Position numbers and translations under genes: made by a program
The notes under the pieces: generated by a model
What the model was told of the DNA's origin: nothing
The model's database searches: none
Seen by the model: only the letters and a program-made list of their open reading frames with translations
Shown here: positions 17,733 through 26,435 of the stretch, one piece after another
How positions within the stretch are numbered: the first letter of the stretch is position 1
Layout of the letters: the number at the start of each line of letters is the position of its first letter
NCBI GenBank assembly: GCA_934254835.1
Contig: CAKQMI010000021.1
Location: forward strand, 1-32,395
Reading direction: 5' to 3'
DNA from: an uncultured Clostridia bacterium
GTDB lineage: Bacteria; Bacillota; Clostridia; Christensenellales; CAG-917
Length of the DNA: 32,395 nucleotides

Positions 17733-17752
17733 TAATACTATGAATAGTATTA
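17733..17752. repeat. 20-bp palindrome over the miaB start codon
   Basis: Perfect 8-bp arms TAATACTA (17733-17740) and TAGTATTA (17745-17752) separated by TGAA. It begins 2 bp after the -10 element and includes the ATG (17740-17742). It could be a repressor operator or, in RNA, a hairpin with start-codon bases in the tetraloop. Confidence 0.6.
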
Positions 17753-19083
17753 TCGACTTCAAAAATAAAAAATATTGCGTGGTGACGTACGGTTGCCAAA
17801 TGAACCTGCACGAGTCCGAAAAGATCGCGGGGATTTTGGAAAATATGGGCATGAGTGCAGTTGACGCGCCGGAAAACGCCGACGTCGTCGTCTTCAACAC
17901 CTGCTGTATTCGCGACACCGCCGAGCGTCGCGCACTTGGCAATATCGGCAAAATGAAGGAACTAAAAAAGAAAAACAAAAATCTTCTCATAGTCGTCACG
18001 GGCTGTATGACTCAGCAAAACGGCTTTGCCGAAAATATGAAAGAACGCTATCAATACGTTGACGTCATTTTGGGCACGCACAATATTTCCGACCTCGAAA
18101 ACCAAATTAAAATCCGCCTCGAAAAGAAAAAGAGGGTGGCGTCGGTTCTCGACACAGACGGATACATCGACGACGAAACGACGCCTGTCACTCGCACGAG
18201 TTATCCCAACGCTTGGGTGAACATAAACTACGGTTGCAACAATTTCTGCACCTATTGCATCGTCCCGTACGTCAGGGGGCGCGAAAGAAGTCGCGATATG
18301 GAAAGCATCGTTGCGGAATGCGAAAAACTAATTAAAGACGGATATAAGGAAATCACGCTCCTTGGACAAAACGTCAACAGCTACGGCAACGACGTTTTGG
18401 ACGAAAACGTGAATTTTGCCAACCTTTTGAAAAAAGTTGCAAATATTGACGGGAAATTCAGGATTCGTTTTATGACGTCGCACCCCAAAGATTTGACGCT
18501 CGACGTCGTGAAAACAATCAAGGAAAACGACAAAATCTGCAACAATATCCATCTGCCGATACAGGCGGGAAGCAATTCGGTATTGAAAAATATGAACCGT
18601 CGCTACACGCGCGAGCATTACCTGAATCTCATCGATATGATAAGACGTGAATTGCCAGACTGCGGTATCACAACGGACATCATGGTTGGCTTCCCGTACG
18701 AGACGGAAGAGGATTTTTCTGATACGATGGACATCGTCGAAAAGGTCAGATTTTCAACCGCTTTCACGTTTATTTATTCGGTAAGAAAGGGCACAAAAGC
18801 GTCCGAAATGCTACAAATTCCTTATGAAATCAAACAAAATCGCATAAAACGCCTCATTCAACGACAAAACGAAATCACCGAGGAAATCTCGAAGGAGTAC
18901 GTCGGAAACGTTTATGAAATTCTTGTCGAAGGCGTGCAGGAAAAGAAAAAAGGATACGTCGTCGGGCGCACCGAAAGCGGGCGTCTTGTCAGCGCAAAGG
19001 GCGACGAAAATTTGATTGGCGAGTTCAATAACGTCAAAATCACCGCCGTAAAAAATGCTCAACTATTAGGAGAAATACTTTGA
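17740..19083 (+). CDS. miaB: tRNA-2-methylthio-N6-dimethylallyladenosine synthase
   Basis: This 447-residue radical SAM methylthiotransferase adds the methylthio group to i6A37 in tRNAs. The N-terminal MTTase domain has three cysteines for the auxiliary 4Fe-4S cluster (C19 in YGCQMN, C55 in FNTCCIRD, C89 in TGCMTQQ). The radical SAM triad is C166-x3-C170-x2-C173 in GCNNFCTYCIVPYVRGRERSR-type context, and a C-terminal TRAM domain lies at about 385-447. The start at 17740 is the only one that retains the CQMN cysteine with a normal N terminus, although it has no ribosome site. The TGA stop overlaps the mutS start; miaA, which makes its substrate, is in the same operon. Confidence 0.96.
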   Translation: MNSIIDFKNKKYCVVTYGCQMNLHESEKIAGILENMGMSAVDAPENADVVVFNTCCIRDTAERRALGNIGKMKELKKKNKNLLIVVTGCMTQQNGFAENMKERYQYVDVILGTHNISDLENQIKIRLEKKKRVASVLDTDGYIDDETTPVTRTSYPNAWVNINYGCNNFCTYCIVPYVRGRERSRDMESIVAECEKLIKDGYKEITLLGQNVNSYGNDVLDENVNFANLLKKVANIDGKFRIRFMTSHPKDLTLDVVKTIKENDKICNNIHLPIQAGSNSVLKNMNRRYTREHYLNLIDMIRRELPDCGITTDIMVGFPYETEEDFSDTMDIVEKVRFSTAFTFIYSVRKGTKASEMLQIPYEIKQNRIKRLIQRQNEITEEISKEYVGNVYEILVEGVQEKKKGYVVGRTESGRLVSAKGDENLIGEFNNVKITAVKNAQLLGEIL

Positions 19084-21707
19084 AAGAAAAAAATCAGTTG
19101 TCGCCGATGATGCGAAGATACCTCGAAATTAAGGAGCAATACAAAGACGCGATATTGCTATTCCGCCTCGGCGATTTTTACGAAATGTTTTTTGACGACG
19201 CGGTGACTGCGTCCGATTTTCTGAACCTTACGCTCACCGGGCGTGACTGCGGACTTCAAGAGCGCGCGCCTATGTGCGGTGTGCCGTATCATGCTGTCGA
19301 TAACTACGTCAAAAAACTCATCGACGGCGGGTTTAAGGTGGCGATTTGCGAGCAACTCAATACCCCCGACGAGGCTCAAAAAGGCAAGCAACTCGACCGC
19401 GACGTCGTGCGTGTTATCACCGCCGGCACCGTCGTTGAGGACAGCCTTCTTCCCGAAAAACAAAACAACTATATTGCGTCGATTTTCGTGTCGGACAACG
19501 GCTTCGGACTTGCTTGGGCGGATATGTCCACCGGCGAATTCTGCCTGTTTGAAAACACCGAAAAACGCCTTGAGGTTTTGGACGACGTCCTTGTTTCGAT
19601 TTCGCCGTGCCAGACAATAATCAACTCAAAAGGTGCCGAAATCTTACTAAATAGCGTGATTTCGGGCAAAATTAAGCGTCCCGAGGTATTTTTCGACTGG
19701 GCATTTTCCTTTGACAACGCCGAAAAAACATTGCTGAAACAATTCAAGGTCAAGACGCTTTCGTCGTTCGAGTGCGCCGACAAAAAACTGGCAATCTCTG
19801 CGGGCGGTGCGCTTGTCGAATATATGCTACAGACGGGAAAACGCGATTTGTCGCACGTCAATAAGGCGACGTTCATTCAGAACAATTCCTTTATGCTCCT
19901 CGACCTCAACACCCGCCGAAATCTCGAACTTACCGAGACCATGCGCGAGGGCAAACGCTATGGAAGTTTACTGTGGCTACTTGACAAAACCGTCACGAGC
20001 ATGGGCGCGCGTCTTATTAAAAATTGGATTGAAAAACCGCTTGTTAAAGAAAAAGAAATCAACGCAAGACTCAACGCCGTTTCGGCAATCGTCAACGAAA
20101 AAGACAACCTTATGGATTTGAGGGAGGCTTTAAAAGGAATCCGCGATATCGAAAGACTGTCGGCGCGAATTTCCTACGGCAACACTAATCCGCGCGACGT
20201 TTTGTCAATCGGCGAAACGCTGAAAGCCTTGCCTCTCGTAAAGGCGGCAACAAAATGCTTTGATGATAAAAACCTTATAAAAACCGCCAACAGCATTATT
20301 TTGAACGATAAACTCGCCGACAAAATTTTCTCGGCAATCGACGACAGAGCAGGCGCAATCTTCAAAGACGGAGGCTTTATTAAGGAAGGCTTTGACAAAA
20401 CTTTGGACGAATACCGCTCCGCAAAAAAAGAGGGCGGGATTTGGCTTGCAAACCTCGAAGCACTTGAAAAAGAAAGCACCGGCATCAAAAATTTGAAGGT
20501 CGGCTACAACAAAGTTTTCGGATATTATATCGAAGTGTCGAAGTCGCAGGTCGATATGGTACCCCTTCGCTACCAACGCAAACAGACGCTTGTCGGCGGG
20601 GAACGCTACGTCACCGAGGAGCTTAAGGACATCGAAAACAAAATTTTGGGCGCAGATGAAAACGCGGTTAAGCTCGAACTCCAAATTTTCGACGATTTGG
20701 TGAAAGAAATCAAACTGCACATCGACGAATTTTTGCAAACCGCAAAAGCGGTGCAAGCCATCGACGTTTTGCAGTCGTTTGCAATGGTCGCGCTCAACAA
20801 TAATTACAATAAACCCGTTGTCAGCGACAAAATCAAGCGAATTTTCATCAAAAACGGGCGTCACCCCATCGTCGAGGCGGTGGCAAAATCGACGGCGTTC
20901 GTGCCGAATGACACAAATCTGGACGAAAAAGAAAACCGCTCAATGATAATCACCGGACCGAATATGGCGGGTAAATCGACGTATATGCGACAGGTCGCGC
21001 TCATCACGCTTATGGCGCAAATCGGCTCGTTTGTCCCCGCGGACTCTGCGGAAATTTCGCTGACCGACCGCATTTTCACACGTGTCGGAGCGTCCGACGA
21101 CATCTCGCTCGGGCAAAGTACGTTTATGGTGGAAATGGTGGAAGTTGCAACGATTTTGAACAACGCAACCAATAAATCGCTGTTGATTTTGGACGAAATC
21201 GGGCGCGGAACGTCAACCATCGACGGACTTTCCATTGCGTGGGCAGTCATCGAGGAAATTTCTCGAAAAATCGGCGCAAAAACCTTGTTCGCCACGCATT
21301 TCCACGAATTGAAGGAACTCGAAGGCATGTTGGACGGCGTCAAAAATTTCCAAATCCTCATAAAAGAGATCGGCGGGACAATCGTTTTCTTGCACAAAAT
21401 CGTCAGGGGAAGTGCATCGAAAAGCTTCGGCATCGAGGTGGCGGAACTTGCCGGTATCCCAAAAAACGTGGTCGCGCGCGCAAAAACTATAATGCGCCAA
21501 CTTGAAGAAATCGACATAAATCGCGACACAAACAGCATAATGATGACGGCAAAGGGCGGGAAACCTCAACAAATGTCGCTTTTCGACGAGGGCGCGTCCG
21601 ACAATGAGATCGTCAAAATTTTGAAGGATACGAATATCGAAAACGTCAGCCCCGTGCAGGCGTTCGCAATCTTACTCGACCTCAAAGACAAGGCGGATAA
21701 ACTATGA
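19080..21707 (+). CDS. mutS: DNA mismatch repair protein MutS
   Basis: This 875-residue mismatch recognition ATPase has domain I with the mismatch-contacting F33-Y34-E35 (GDFYEMF), followed by connector, lever and clamp domains, and an ATPase with Walker A GPNMAGKST (about 625-633), Walker B LLILDEIGRGTST and the C-terminal helix-turn-helix. Start is TTG at 19080, supported by AGGAGA 7 nt upstream and by the family N terminus; its bases overlap the miaB stop (TTGA). The stop overlaps mutL (ATGA). Full length, all key residues present. Confidence 0.97.
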   Translation: MKEKNQLSPMMRRYLEIKEQYKDAILLFRLGDFYEMFFDDAVTASDFLNLTLTGRDCGLQERAPMCGVPYHAVDNYVKKLIDGGFKVAICEQLNTPDEAQKGKQLDRDVVRVITAGTVVEDSLLPEKQNNYIASIFVSDNGFGLAWADMSTGEFCLFENTEKRLEVLDDVLVSISPCQTIINSKGAEILLNSVISGKIKRPEVFFDWAFSFDNAEKTLLKQFKVKTLSSFECADKKLAISAGGALVEYMLQTGKRDLSHVNKATFIQNNSFMLLDLNTRRNLELTETMREGKRYGSLLWLLDKTVTSMGARLIKNWIEKPLVKEKEINARLNAVSAIVNEKDNLMDLREALKGIRDIERLSARISYGNTNPRDVLSIGETLKALPLVKAATKCFDDKNLIKTANSIILNDKLADKIFSAIDDRAGAIFKDGGFIKEGFDKTLDEYRSAKKEGGIWLANLEALEKESTGIKNLKVGYNKVFGYYIEVSKSQVDMVPLRYQRKQTLVGGERYVTEELKDIENKILGADENAVKLELQIFDDLVKEIKLHIDEFLQTAKAVQAIDVLQSFAMVALNNNYNKPVVSDKIKRIFIKNGRHPIVEAVAKSTAFVPNDTNLDEKENRSMIITGPNMAGKSTYMRQVALITLMAQIGSFVPADSAEISLTDRIFTRVGASDDISLGQSTFMVEMVEVATILNNATNKSLLILDEIGRGTSTIDGLSIAWAVIEEISRKIGAKTLFATHFHELKELEGMLDGVKNFQILIKEIGGTIVFLHKIVRGSASKSFGIEVAELAGIPKNVVARAKTIMRQLEEIDINRDTNSIMMTAKGGKPQQMSLFDEGASDNEIVKILKDTNIENVSPVQAFAILLDLKDKADKL

Positions 21708-23608
21708 AAATCAACGTTCTGGACAGCAGTATTTATAATTTAATTTCGGCAGGCGAGGTGGTTGAAAGACCGGCGTCCGTCGTAAAGGAACTTGTCGAAA
21801 ACTCGATTGACGCGGGCGCAAAATCCGTAAAAATCGAGGTGTTTCAAGGTGGAAAAAGCAAAATCCGCGTGACCGACGACGGTGCGGGAATCGAAAAATC
21901 CGACCTTTTGACGGCGTTTTTACCACACGCGACAAGCAAAATTTCCGAAAAAGACGACCTTTTTTCAATTAAAACGCTCGGTTTCCGAGGAGAAGCGCTT
22001 GCAAGCATAGCGTCGGTTGCGATGGTCAACGTCATTTCAAAAACCGATGCCGACGACGTGGCGTACGGTGCCGAACTTCGTGGCGGGAAAGTCGAAAACA
22101 CCTTTGAATGTGCAGGCGTGACGGGGACGTCGATAACCGTTGACAATCTTTTCTTTCTTACCCCCGCAAGGCTCAAATTTTTGAAGAAGGACAAGTCGGA
22201 AGAAAGCGAAATCACGTCGCTTGTTTTGAAGATGATTTTCGCAAATCCATACGTTGCGTTCAATTATTCGGCGGACGGCAAGACAATCTACAAAACCGAC
22301 GGAACAGGGCTAAAAAACGCGATAAATTGCGTGTATAACCGTGAAATTACTATGAATTTCCTTGAAATCGAGAATACTTTTGGCGATTTTTCGATAAAAG
22401 GGTTTATTTCAAAGCCGACTTATTTCAAAGGAAACCGCTCCTATCAGACAACAATTATCAACGGTCGCGTCATTGAAAACAGGACGATTTCGACGGCGGT
22501 TGAAAAGGCGTACGAGCCGTTCTTGATGAAGCGCAGTTATCCTTTGTACGTCATCGAAATCAATATGCCGTTCGATAAATTGGACGTCAACGTGCATCCG
22601 TCGAAGGCGGACGTCAGATTTCAAGACAATCATCAGATGTTTTCCTTCGTTTATTCAAGTATTCAGCGCGCGCTTATGGCGTACGACGACGTGAAAAGCG
22701 TCCCGCAACTCGAATACGTCACCGACGAAAGCGAAATTAAGTCCGAAACCTTAATAAATGAGGGCTCACGCGAGGAGTTTTTTGCCTCATTTTCGCAAAA
22801 TCACGACGAAAACAAGCCTATTTTCAACGATAAACTGTCTTTTTCGGACGAAAATGAGTTTTTAGGACGCGACGTTTTCGGAAGCGTTCAACCGACAAAT
22901 CGTGCGTCGGACAGCGCAGGCGATGCCTTTTATCGCCAAATAAAAAACAAAATCGCAACGGAAAACACAATAAAAACACAGCAACAATCCATACAACAAT
23001 CATTTGAATACGACACGGAAAACCAAAAAACCGACGTCTTCGACTTCAACGGCAAAGTCATCGGGCAAGTGTTTTCGACGTATCTCATTGTCGAAAAGGA
23101 CGATTTCCTTTATATCATCGATCAGCACGCCGCGCACGAACGCATTTTGTACGATAAAATGACGGCGGGCTCCGAATATGCGCAACCGCTCCTTATACCT
23201 TATATATATTACGCGAGTGCGCAAGAGTTCGATTTCATTTCGGAAATTTTGCCCGCGCTTTCAAATATCGGTTTCGATATCGAGGAGTTTTCGGGCGATA
23301 GTTTCAAGGTGTCGGCTGTCCCCGAGGCGTTGACCGACATCAATTTTGACGAGTTTTTTAAAGATATTACTCGCGATTTTGTCCGCGTCAACCTTTCGGA
23401 AAAGGATATTTTGAAAGACAAACTTATTCAGCGTGCCTGCAAAAGCGCAATTAAGGGCGGGGATTCGCTGAACAACGATCAAATCAACGCGCTTTTGAAA
23501 AGTTTTCAGGAGTCCGAAACAAAACCTTTGCAATGTCCGCACGGCAGACCGACCGTCATCAAGTTTTCAAAAACCGACTTTGAAAAATGGTTCAAGAGGA
23601 TTGTATGA
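21704..23608 (+). CDS. mutL: DNA mismatch repair endonuclease MutL
   Basis: This 634-residue GHKL ATPase has N-terminal motifs ELVENSIDAG, DDGAGI and TLGFRGEALASIASV, then a poorly conserved polar linker (about 345-435), and a C-terminal dimerisation/nuclease domain. Nuclease motifs are DQHAAHERILYD (about 472-483), ACKSAIKGGD and CPHGRPT (about 610), so this is the nicking type found in bacteria without MutH. The last acidic residue of the DQHA(x)2E(x)4E motif is aspartate here. Coupled to mutS and miaA by 4-nt overlaps. Confidence 0.96.
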   Translation: MKINVLDSSIYNLISAGEVVERPASVVKELVENSIDAGAKSVKIEVFQGGKSKIRVTDDGAGIEKSDLLTAFLPHATSKISEKDDLFSIKTLGFRGEALASIASVAMVNVISKTDADDVAYGAELRGGKVENTFECAGVTGTSITVDNLFFLTPARLKFLKKDKSEESEITSLVLKMIFANPYVAFNYSADGKTIYKTDGTGLKNAINCVYNREITMNFLEIENTFGDFSIKGFISKPTYFKGNRSYQTTIINGRVIENRTISTAVEKAYEPFLMKRSYPLYVIEINMPFDKLDVNVHPSKADVRFQDNHQMFSFVYSSIQRALMAYDDVKSVPQLEYVTDESEIKSETLINEGSREEFFASFSQNHDENKPIFNDKLSFSDENEFLGRDVFGSVQPTNRASDSAGDAFYRQIKNKIATENTIKTQQQSIQQSFEYDTENQKTDVFDFNGKVIGQVFSTYLIVEKDDFLYIIDQHAAHERILYDKMTAGSEYAQPLLIPYIYYASAQEFDFISEILPALSNIGFDIEEFSGDSFKVSAVPEALTDINFDEFFKDITRDFVRVNLSEKDILKDKLIQRACKSAIKGGDSLNNDQINALLKSFQESETKPLQCPHGRPTVIKFSKTDFEKWFKRIV

Positions 23609-24507
23609 AAAAATTGTTGTTCATCGTCGGACCGACAGCGTCGGGTAAATCGGATTTTGCGGTAAACGTCGCAAAAATGCTGAAAACCGACGTCATTTCG
23701 TCGGATAGCATGCAAATTTACAAAGATATGACCGTCGGCACGGCAAAAATCACGCCCGAGGAACAGCAAGGCGTCACGCATCATCTCATCGATTTTGTAA
23801 GTCCGAAAGATTGTTTTTCGGTTGCGGAATATCGCGAAAACGCGTTGCCGATTATCGATAAACTGTTTTTAATGGGCAAAACGCCGATAATTTCAGGTGG
23901 TACGGGGCTGTACGTCAACGGCATTTTGTACCCGATGAATTTTTCGGACACCTCAAAAAATGAGGAACTCAGAAAATCTTTGGAGTGTGACTACGACGAA
24001 AAAGGCGCGGATTTTATGCACGAAAAACTCGCGCTTCTCGACGAAAAATCCGCCGAAAAAATCCATAAAAACGACAAAAAACGCGTCGTGCGCGCGCTTG
24101 AAATCAATCTTACGCGCGGAAATCGCATTGACAACGATATGAAAAAGCCGTCTTTTGAATACGAAATGGTCGGGTTGTCCGGCGGAGATCGCGCGGTTTT
24201 GTACGACAGAATTAACAAACGCGTCGATAAAATGTTTGAAAACGGACTTATCGAGGAAGTCGAAAACCTTATAAAAAACGGCGTTACCTTTGAAAACCAA
24301 AGCATGCAAGCCATCGGTTATAAGGAATTCAAGGGGTTTTTTGACGGGAATTTATCGGAAAACGACCTGAAAGAACTCATAAAAAAGGACACGAGAAACT
24401 ACGCAAAACGGCAATTAACTTGGTTTCGACAATACAAAGATATACGCTGGTTTGACACCGCAAGCGACGAAGCATACGAATATATTAAGGACAATTTTTT
24501 AAGGTAA
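23605..24507 (+). CDS. miaA: tRNA dimethylallyltransferase
   Basis: This 300-residue enzyme transfers a dimethylallyl group to A37 of tRNAs reading UNN codons, the step before MiaB. It has P-loop GPTASGKSD at about 8-16, the substrate motif SSDSMQIYKDMTVGTAK, HHLIDF, SGGTGLYV, and the C-terminal NYAKRQLTWFR. ATG at 23605 is preferred to 23587 because it overlaps the mutL stop (ATGA), follows AGAGG, and puts the P-loop at the usual distance. ynbB-like gene starts 3 nt after its stop. Confidence 0.96.
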   Translation: MKKLLFIVGPTASGKSDFAVNVAKMLKTDVISSDSMQIYKDMTVGTAKITPEEQQGVTHHLIDFVSPKDCFSVAEYRENALPIIDKLFLMGKTPIISGGTGLYVNGILYPMNFSDTSKNEELRKSLECDYDEKGADFMHEKLALLDEKSAEKIHKNDKKRVVRALEINLTRGNRIDNDMKKPSFEYEMVGLSGGDRAVLYDRINKRVDKMFENGLIEEVENLIKNGVTFENQSMQAIGYKEFKGFFDGNLSENDLKELIKKDTRNYAKRQLTWFRQYKDIRWFDTASDEAYEYIKDNFLR

Positions 24508-24510
24508 ACT

Positions 24511-25752
24511 ATGATAAATATACAAAATATTGACGAATTTATTCAAAAATCCGAGCAAAAATGTCAAAAACAATTTGACGAAATCGACAAAATCGCGCTT
24601 TATAATCAGGAAAAAGTCCTGAAAGCCTTCCAAAAAAACGCCGTTCAGGCGCGCCATTTTTACGGCACGACGGGATACGGATACGACGACGTCGGTCGCG
24701 ACACCTTAAACCGCGTTTTTGCCGACGTATTTCAATGCGAAGACGCCTTGGTTTCGCCGATGATTATGTCCGGAACGCACGCCTTAACCCTTGCGTTATT
24801 CGGAATTTTGCGCCCGAACGACACGTTTTTGTCGATTGCCGGCGACCTTTACGACACACTTTACGACGTAATTTACGGAAAAAACATCGGTTCACTTGCC
24901 GATTTCAACGTAAAATTTGACAAAATCGACCTCAAAAACGGCGAATTTGACGAAGAAAATATCCTAAAATCCATCGAAAAACTACGCCCGAAAATGGTAT
25001 TTATCCAGCGTTCGCGCGGATATTCCTGGCGTGACGCGCTGTCAATCGACCAAATTTCGGAAATTATCACAAAAATCAGGCGCAAAAACAAAGATATTAT
25101 CATCGCCGTTGACAACTGCTATGGCGAATTTATCGATTATTTGGAGCCGACAAACGTCGGCGCAGACCTCATTATCGGCAGTTTAATCAAGAATACCGGT
25201 GGCGGAATCGCTCCCACAGGCGCGTATCTTGCAGGAAAAGCCGAAATAATCCGCCAAATTTCCTATCGTTTCACATCGCCGTCAATCGGAAACGAAATCG
25301 GAAGCTATATCAGCGGTTATTTGCCGTTTTATCAGGGACTTTTTATGGCACCGGTCACCGTCAAAAACGCCGTTAAAGGCAGTATTTTGTTCGGTCAGGT
25401 TTACAACGATTTGGGTTACGAAACCTTGCCAAATCCCGACGCCAAATGCAACGACATCATCAGAAGCATCAAATTTGACACCGAAAACGAACTTATCGAG
25501 TTCATTCGCGGTGTTCAAGCGTCCGCGCCGATCGACAGCAACGTCGTGCCGTATCCGTGGGATATGCCGGGATACAACGACCAAGTCATCATGGCGGCAG
25601 GGGCGTTCGTACAAGGCAGTTCAATCGAACTTTCTGCCGATTCGCCGATAAGAAAACCGTACGTTGCGTATTTGCAAGGAAGTTTGACTTACGAGCACGC
25701 AAAAATCGCCGTAAAGCAAACAATTGAGTATTTAATCAAAAATCAGCAGTAA
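24511..25752 (+). CDS. ynbB: methionine gamma-lyase family / 'aluminum resistance' PLP protein (YnbB-like)
   Basis: This 413-residue PLP-dependent fold type I protein belongs to the family annotated as aluminum resistance protein or YnbB. Seen are RHFYGTTGYGYDDVGRD (48-64), SGTHALTLALFGILRPND (87-104), the PLP-contacting D201 in AVDNCYGEF, and the probable Schiff-base lysine K227 in SLIKNTGGGIAPTGAY. Relationship to cystathionine-lyase enzymes is clear, but the physiological substrate is not known. Located after miaA, as in Bacillus, where hfq usually lies between; here the gap is 3 nt. Probably the last gene of the miaB operon. Confidence 0.9.
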   Translation: MINIQNIDEFIQKSEQKCQKQFDEIDKIALYNQEKVLKAFQKNAVQARHFYGTTGYGYDDVGRDTLNRVFADVFQCEDALVSPMIMSGTHALTLALFGILRPNDTFLSIAGDLYDTLYDVIYGKNIGSLADFNVKFDKIDLKNGEFDEENILKSIEKLRPKMVFIQRSRGYSWRDALSIDQISEIITKIRRKNKDIIIAVDNCYGEFIDYLEPTNVGADLIIGSLIKNTGGGIAPTGAYLAGKAEIIRQISYRFTSPSIGNEIGSYISGYLPFYQGLFMAPVTVKNAVKGSILFGQVYNDLGYETLPNPDAKCNDIIRSIKFDTENELIEFIRGVQASAPIDSNVVPYPWDMPGYNDQVIMAAGAFVQGSSIELSADSPIRKPYVAYLQGSLTYEHAKIAVKQTIEYLIKNQQ

Positions 25753-26081
25753 AACAAGACGTTTACGAAACAAAAATGCGCCAGAACTCGTTCTACGAGC
25801 AAATCTATAAAAATCTCGTGAAAATTTGTATAAAAACGAAAAGATAAACGCCTGATTCGTGCGCGAAACAATAAATTAAATAATCGATACAGTGCACATA
25901 ATCGATAAATAAATATTAGTTTTATTGAGAATTAAATCCGTGTGTTTGCGATATTTTATATTTCAATTTGTCGTACAAAACAAATCTTAAAACATACACA
26001 AAACAACGTTTAATTAAATTGCTAAAAATTGCCAAAAAAATTGCTCGCACCGCCCTGAACCGCATTTTATCGGGCTTAGTT

Positions 26082-26105
26082 TGCGTAAAACCCGTATTTT
26101 ACGCA
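26082..26105. repeat. perfect 9-bp hairpin in the gap
   Basis: TGCGTAAAA and TTTTACGCA around loop CCCGTA. No T-run follows on the plus strand, so it is a poor intrinsic terminator there; it lies about 330 nt after the ynbB stop. Confidence 0.5.
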
Positions 26106-26213
26106 TAGATATTCTATATTGCTCTATTCTAAAAATCCCCCTAATTCATAGTAATTTTCAAAAATACTGACGGTATTCTTCTTTTGAAAAGTGCCAAGAA
26201 TAATCAAAAATTT

Positions 26214-26241
26214 GTCCGCAACGTATAAAACGTATGCGGAC
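26214..26241. terminator. hairpin with flanking T/A tracts, possible bidirectional terminator
   Basis: GTCCGCA (26214-26220) pairs with TGCGGAC (26235-26241), extended by an ACGT/ACGT pairing after a one-base bulge. A T-rich stretch (TTGTTTTAATAGTTTT) follows on plus, and AAATTTTTGATTATT on minus. It would end transcripts running leftward from the esterase gene or from the small minus-strand frame, and rightward readthrough from the gap. Confidence 0.55.
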
Positions 26242-26255
26242 TTGTTTTAATAGTT

Positions 26256-26333
26256 TTATTTAGATGGCACACGTATCCCTCCCGGGAGATTCTCACCACG
26301 TCGTAAATCTCGCTTTTGACCAAGCAAACTCAT
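26256..26333 (-). CDS. possible 25-residue peptide, unrecognised
   Basis: ATG (26333) to TAA (26256) encodes a basic peptide beginning MSLLGQKRDL and ending GGIRVPSK. It stops about 14 nt before the terminator-like hairpin and lies between the esterase stop and that hairpin on the same strand. Against it: no well-spaced ribosome site (an AGGA lies about 17 nt upstream, and an AAGGAG lies further up without a nearby start), and a tiny ATGAAATGA frame precedes it. The opposite strand is also open. I do not recognise the peptide; a structured RNA is an alternative. Confidence 0.2.
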   Translation of the reverse strand: MSLLGQKRDLRRGENLPGGIRVPSK

Positions 26334-26435
26334 TTCATTTGTTTGTTTGTCCTATGTTCGTTTACTCCTTATGACAAAAGTAAAATATTCTTGCATTCTT
26401 CTCTTAACTGAACATAAAAGTTCTGTATTTTAGCG

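Larger units (their letters stand above)
25753..26435. other. 683-bp AT-rich intergenic region
   Basis: No convincing conventional gene. It holds a direct repeat TAATCGATA (25881-25889 and 25899-25907), three AAATTGC copies about one helical turn apart (26016-26044), a perfect 9-bp hairpin (26082-26105), a terminator-like hairpin (26214-26241), and a compact GC-richer segment at 26256-26374 that is open on both strands. An open frame of 23 codons at 25776 has no ribosome site. I found no tmRNA, SRP RNA, RNase P or tRNA signature. Confidence 0.6.

Noticed and set aside
25776..25847. 23-codon open frame after ynbB
   Set aside because: ATG has no ribosome site and the product has no recognisable feature; probably chance.
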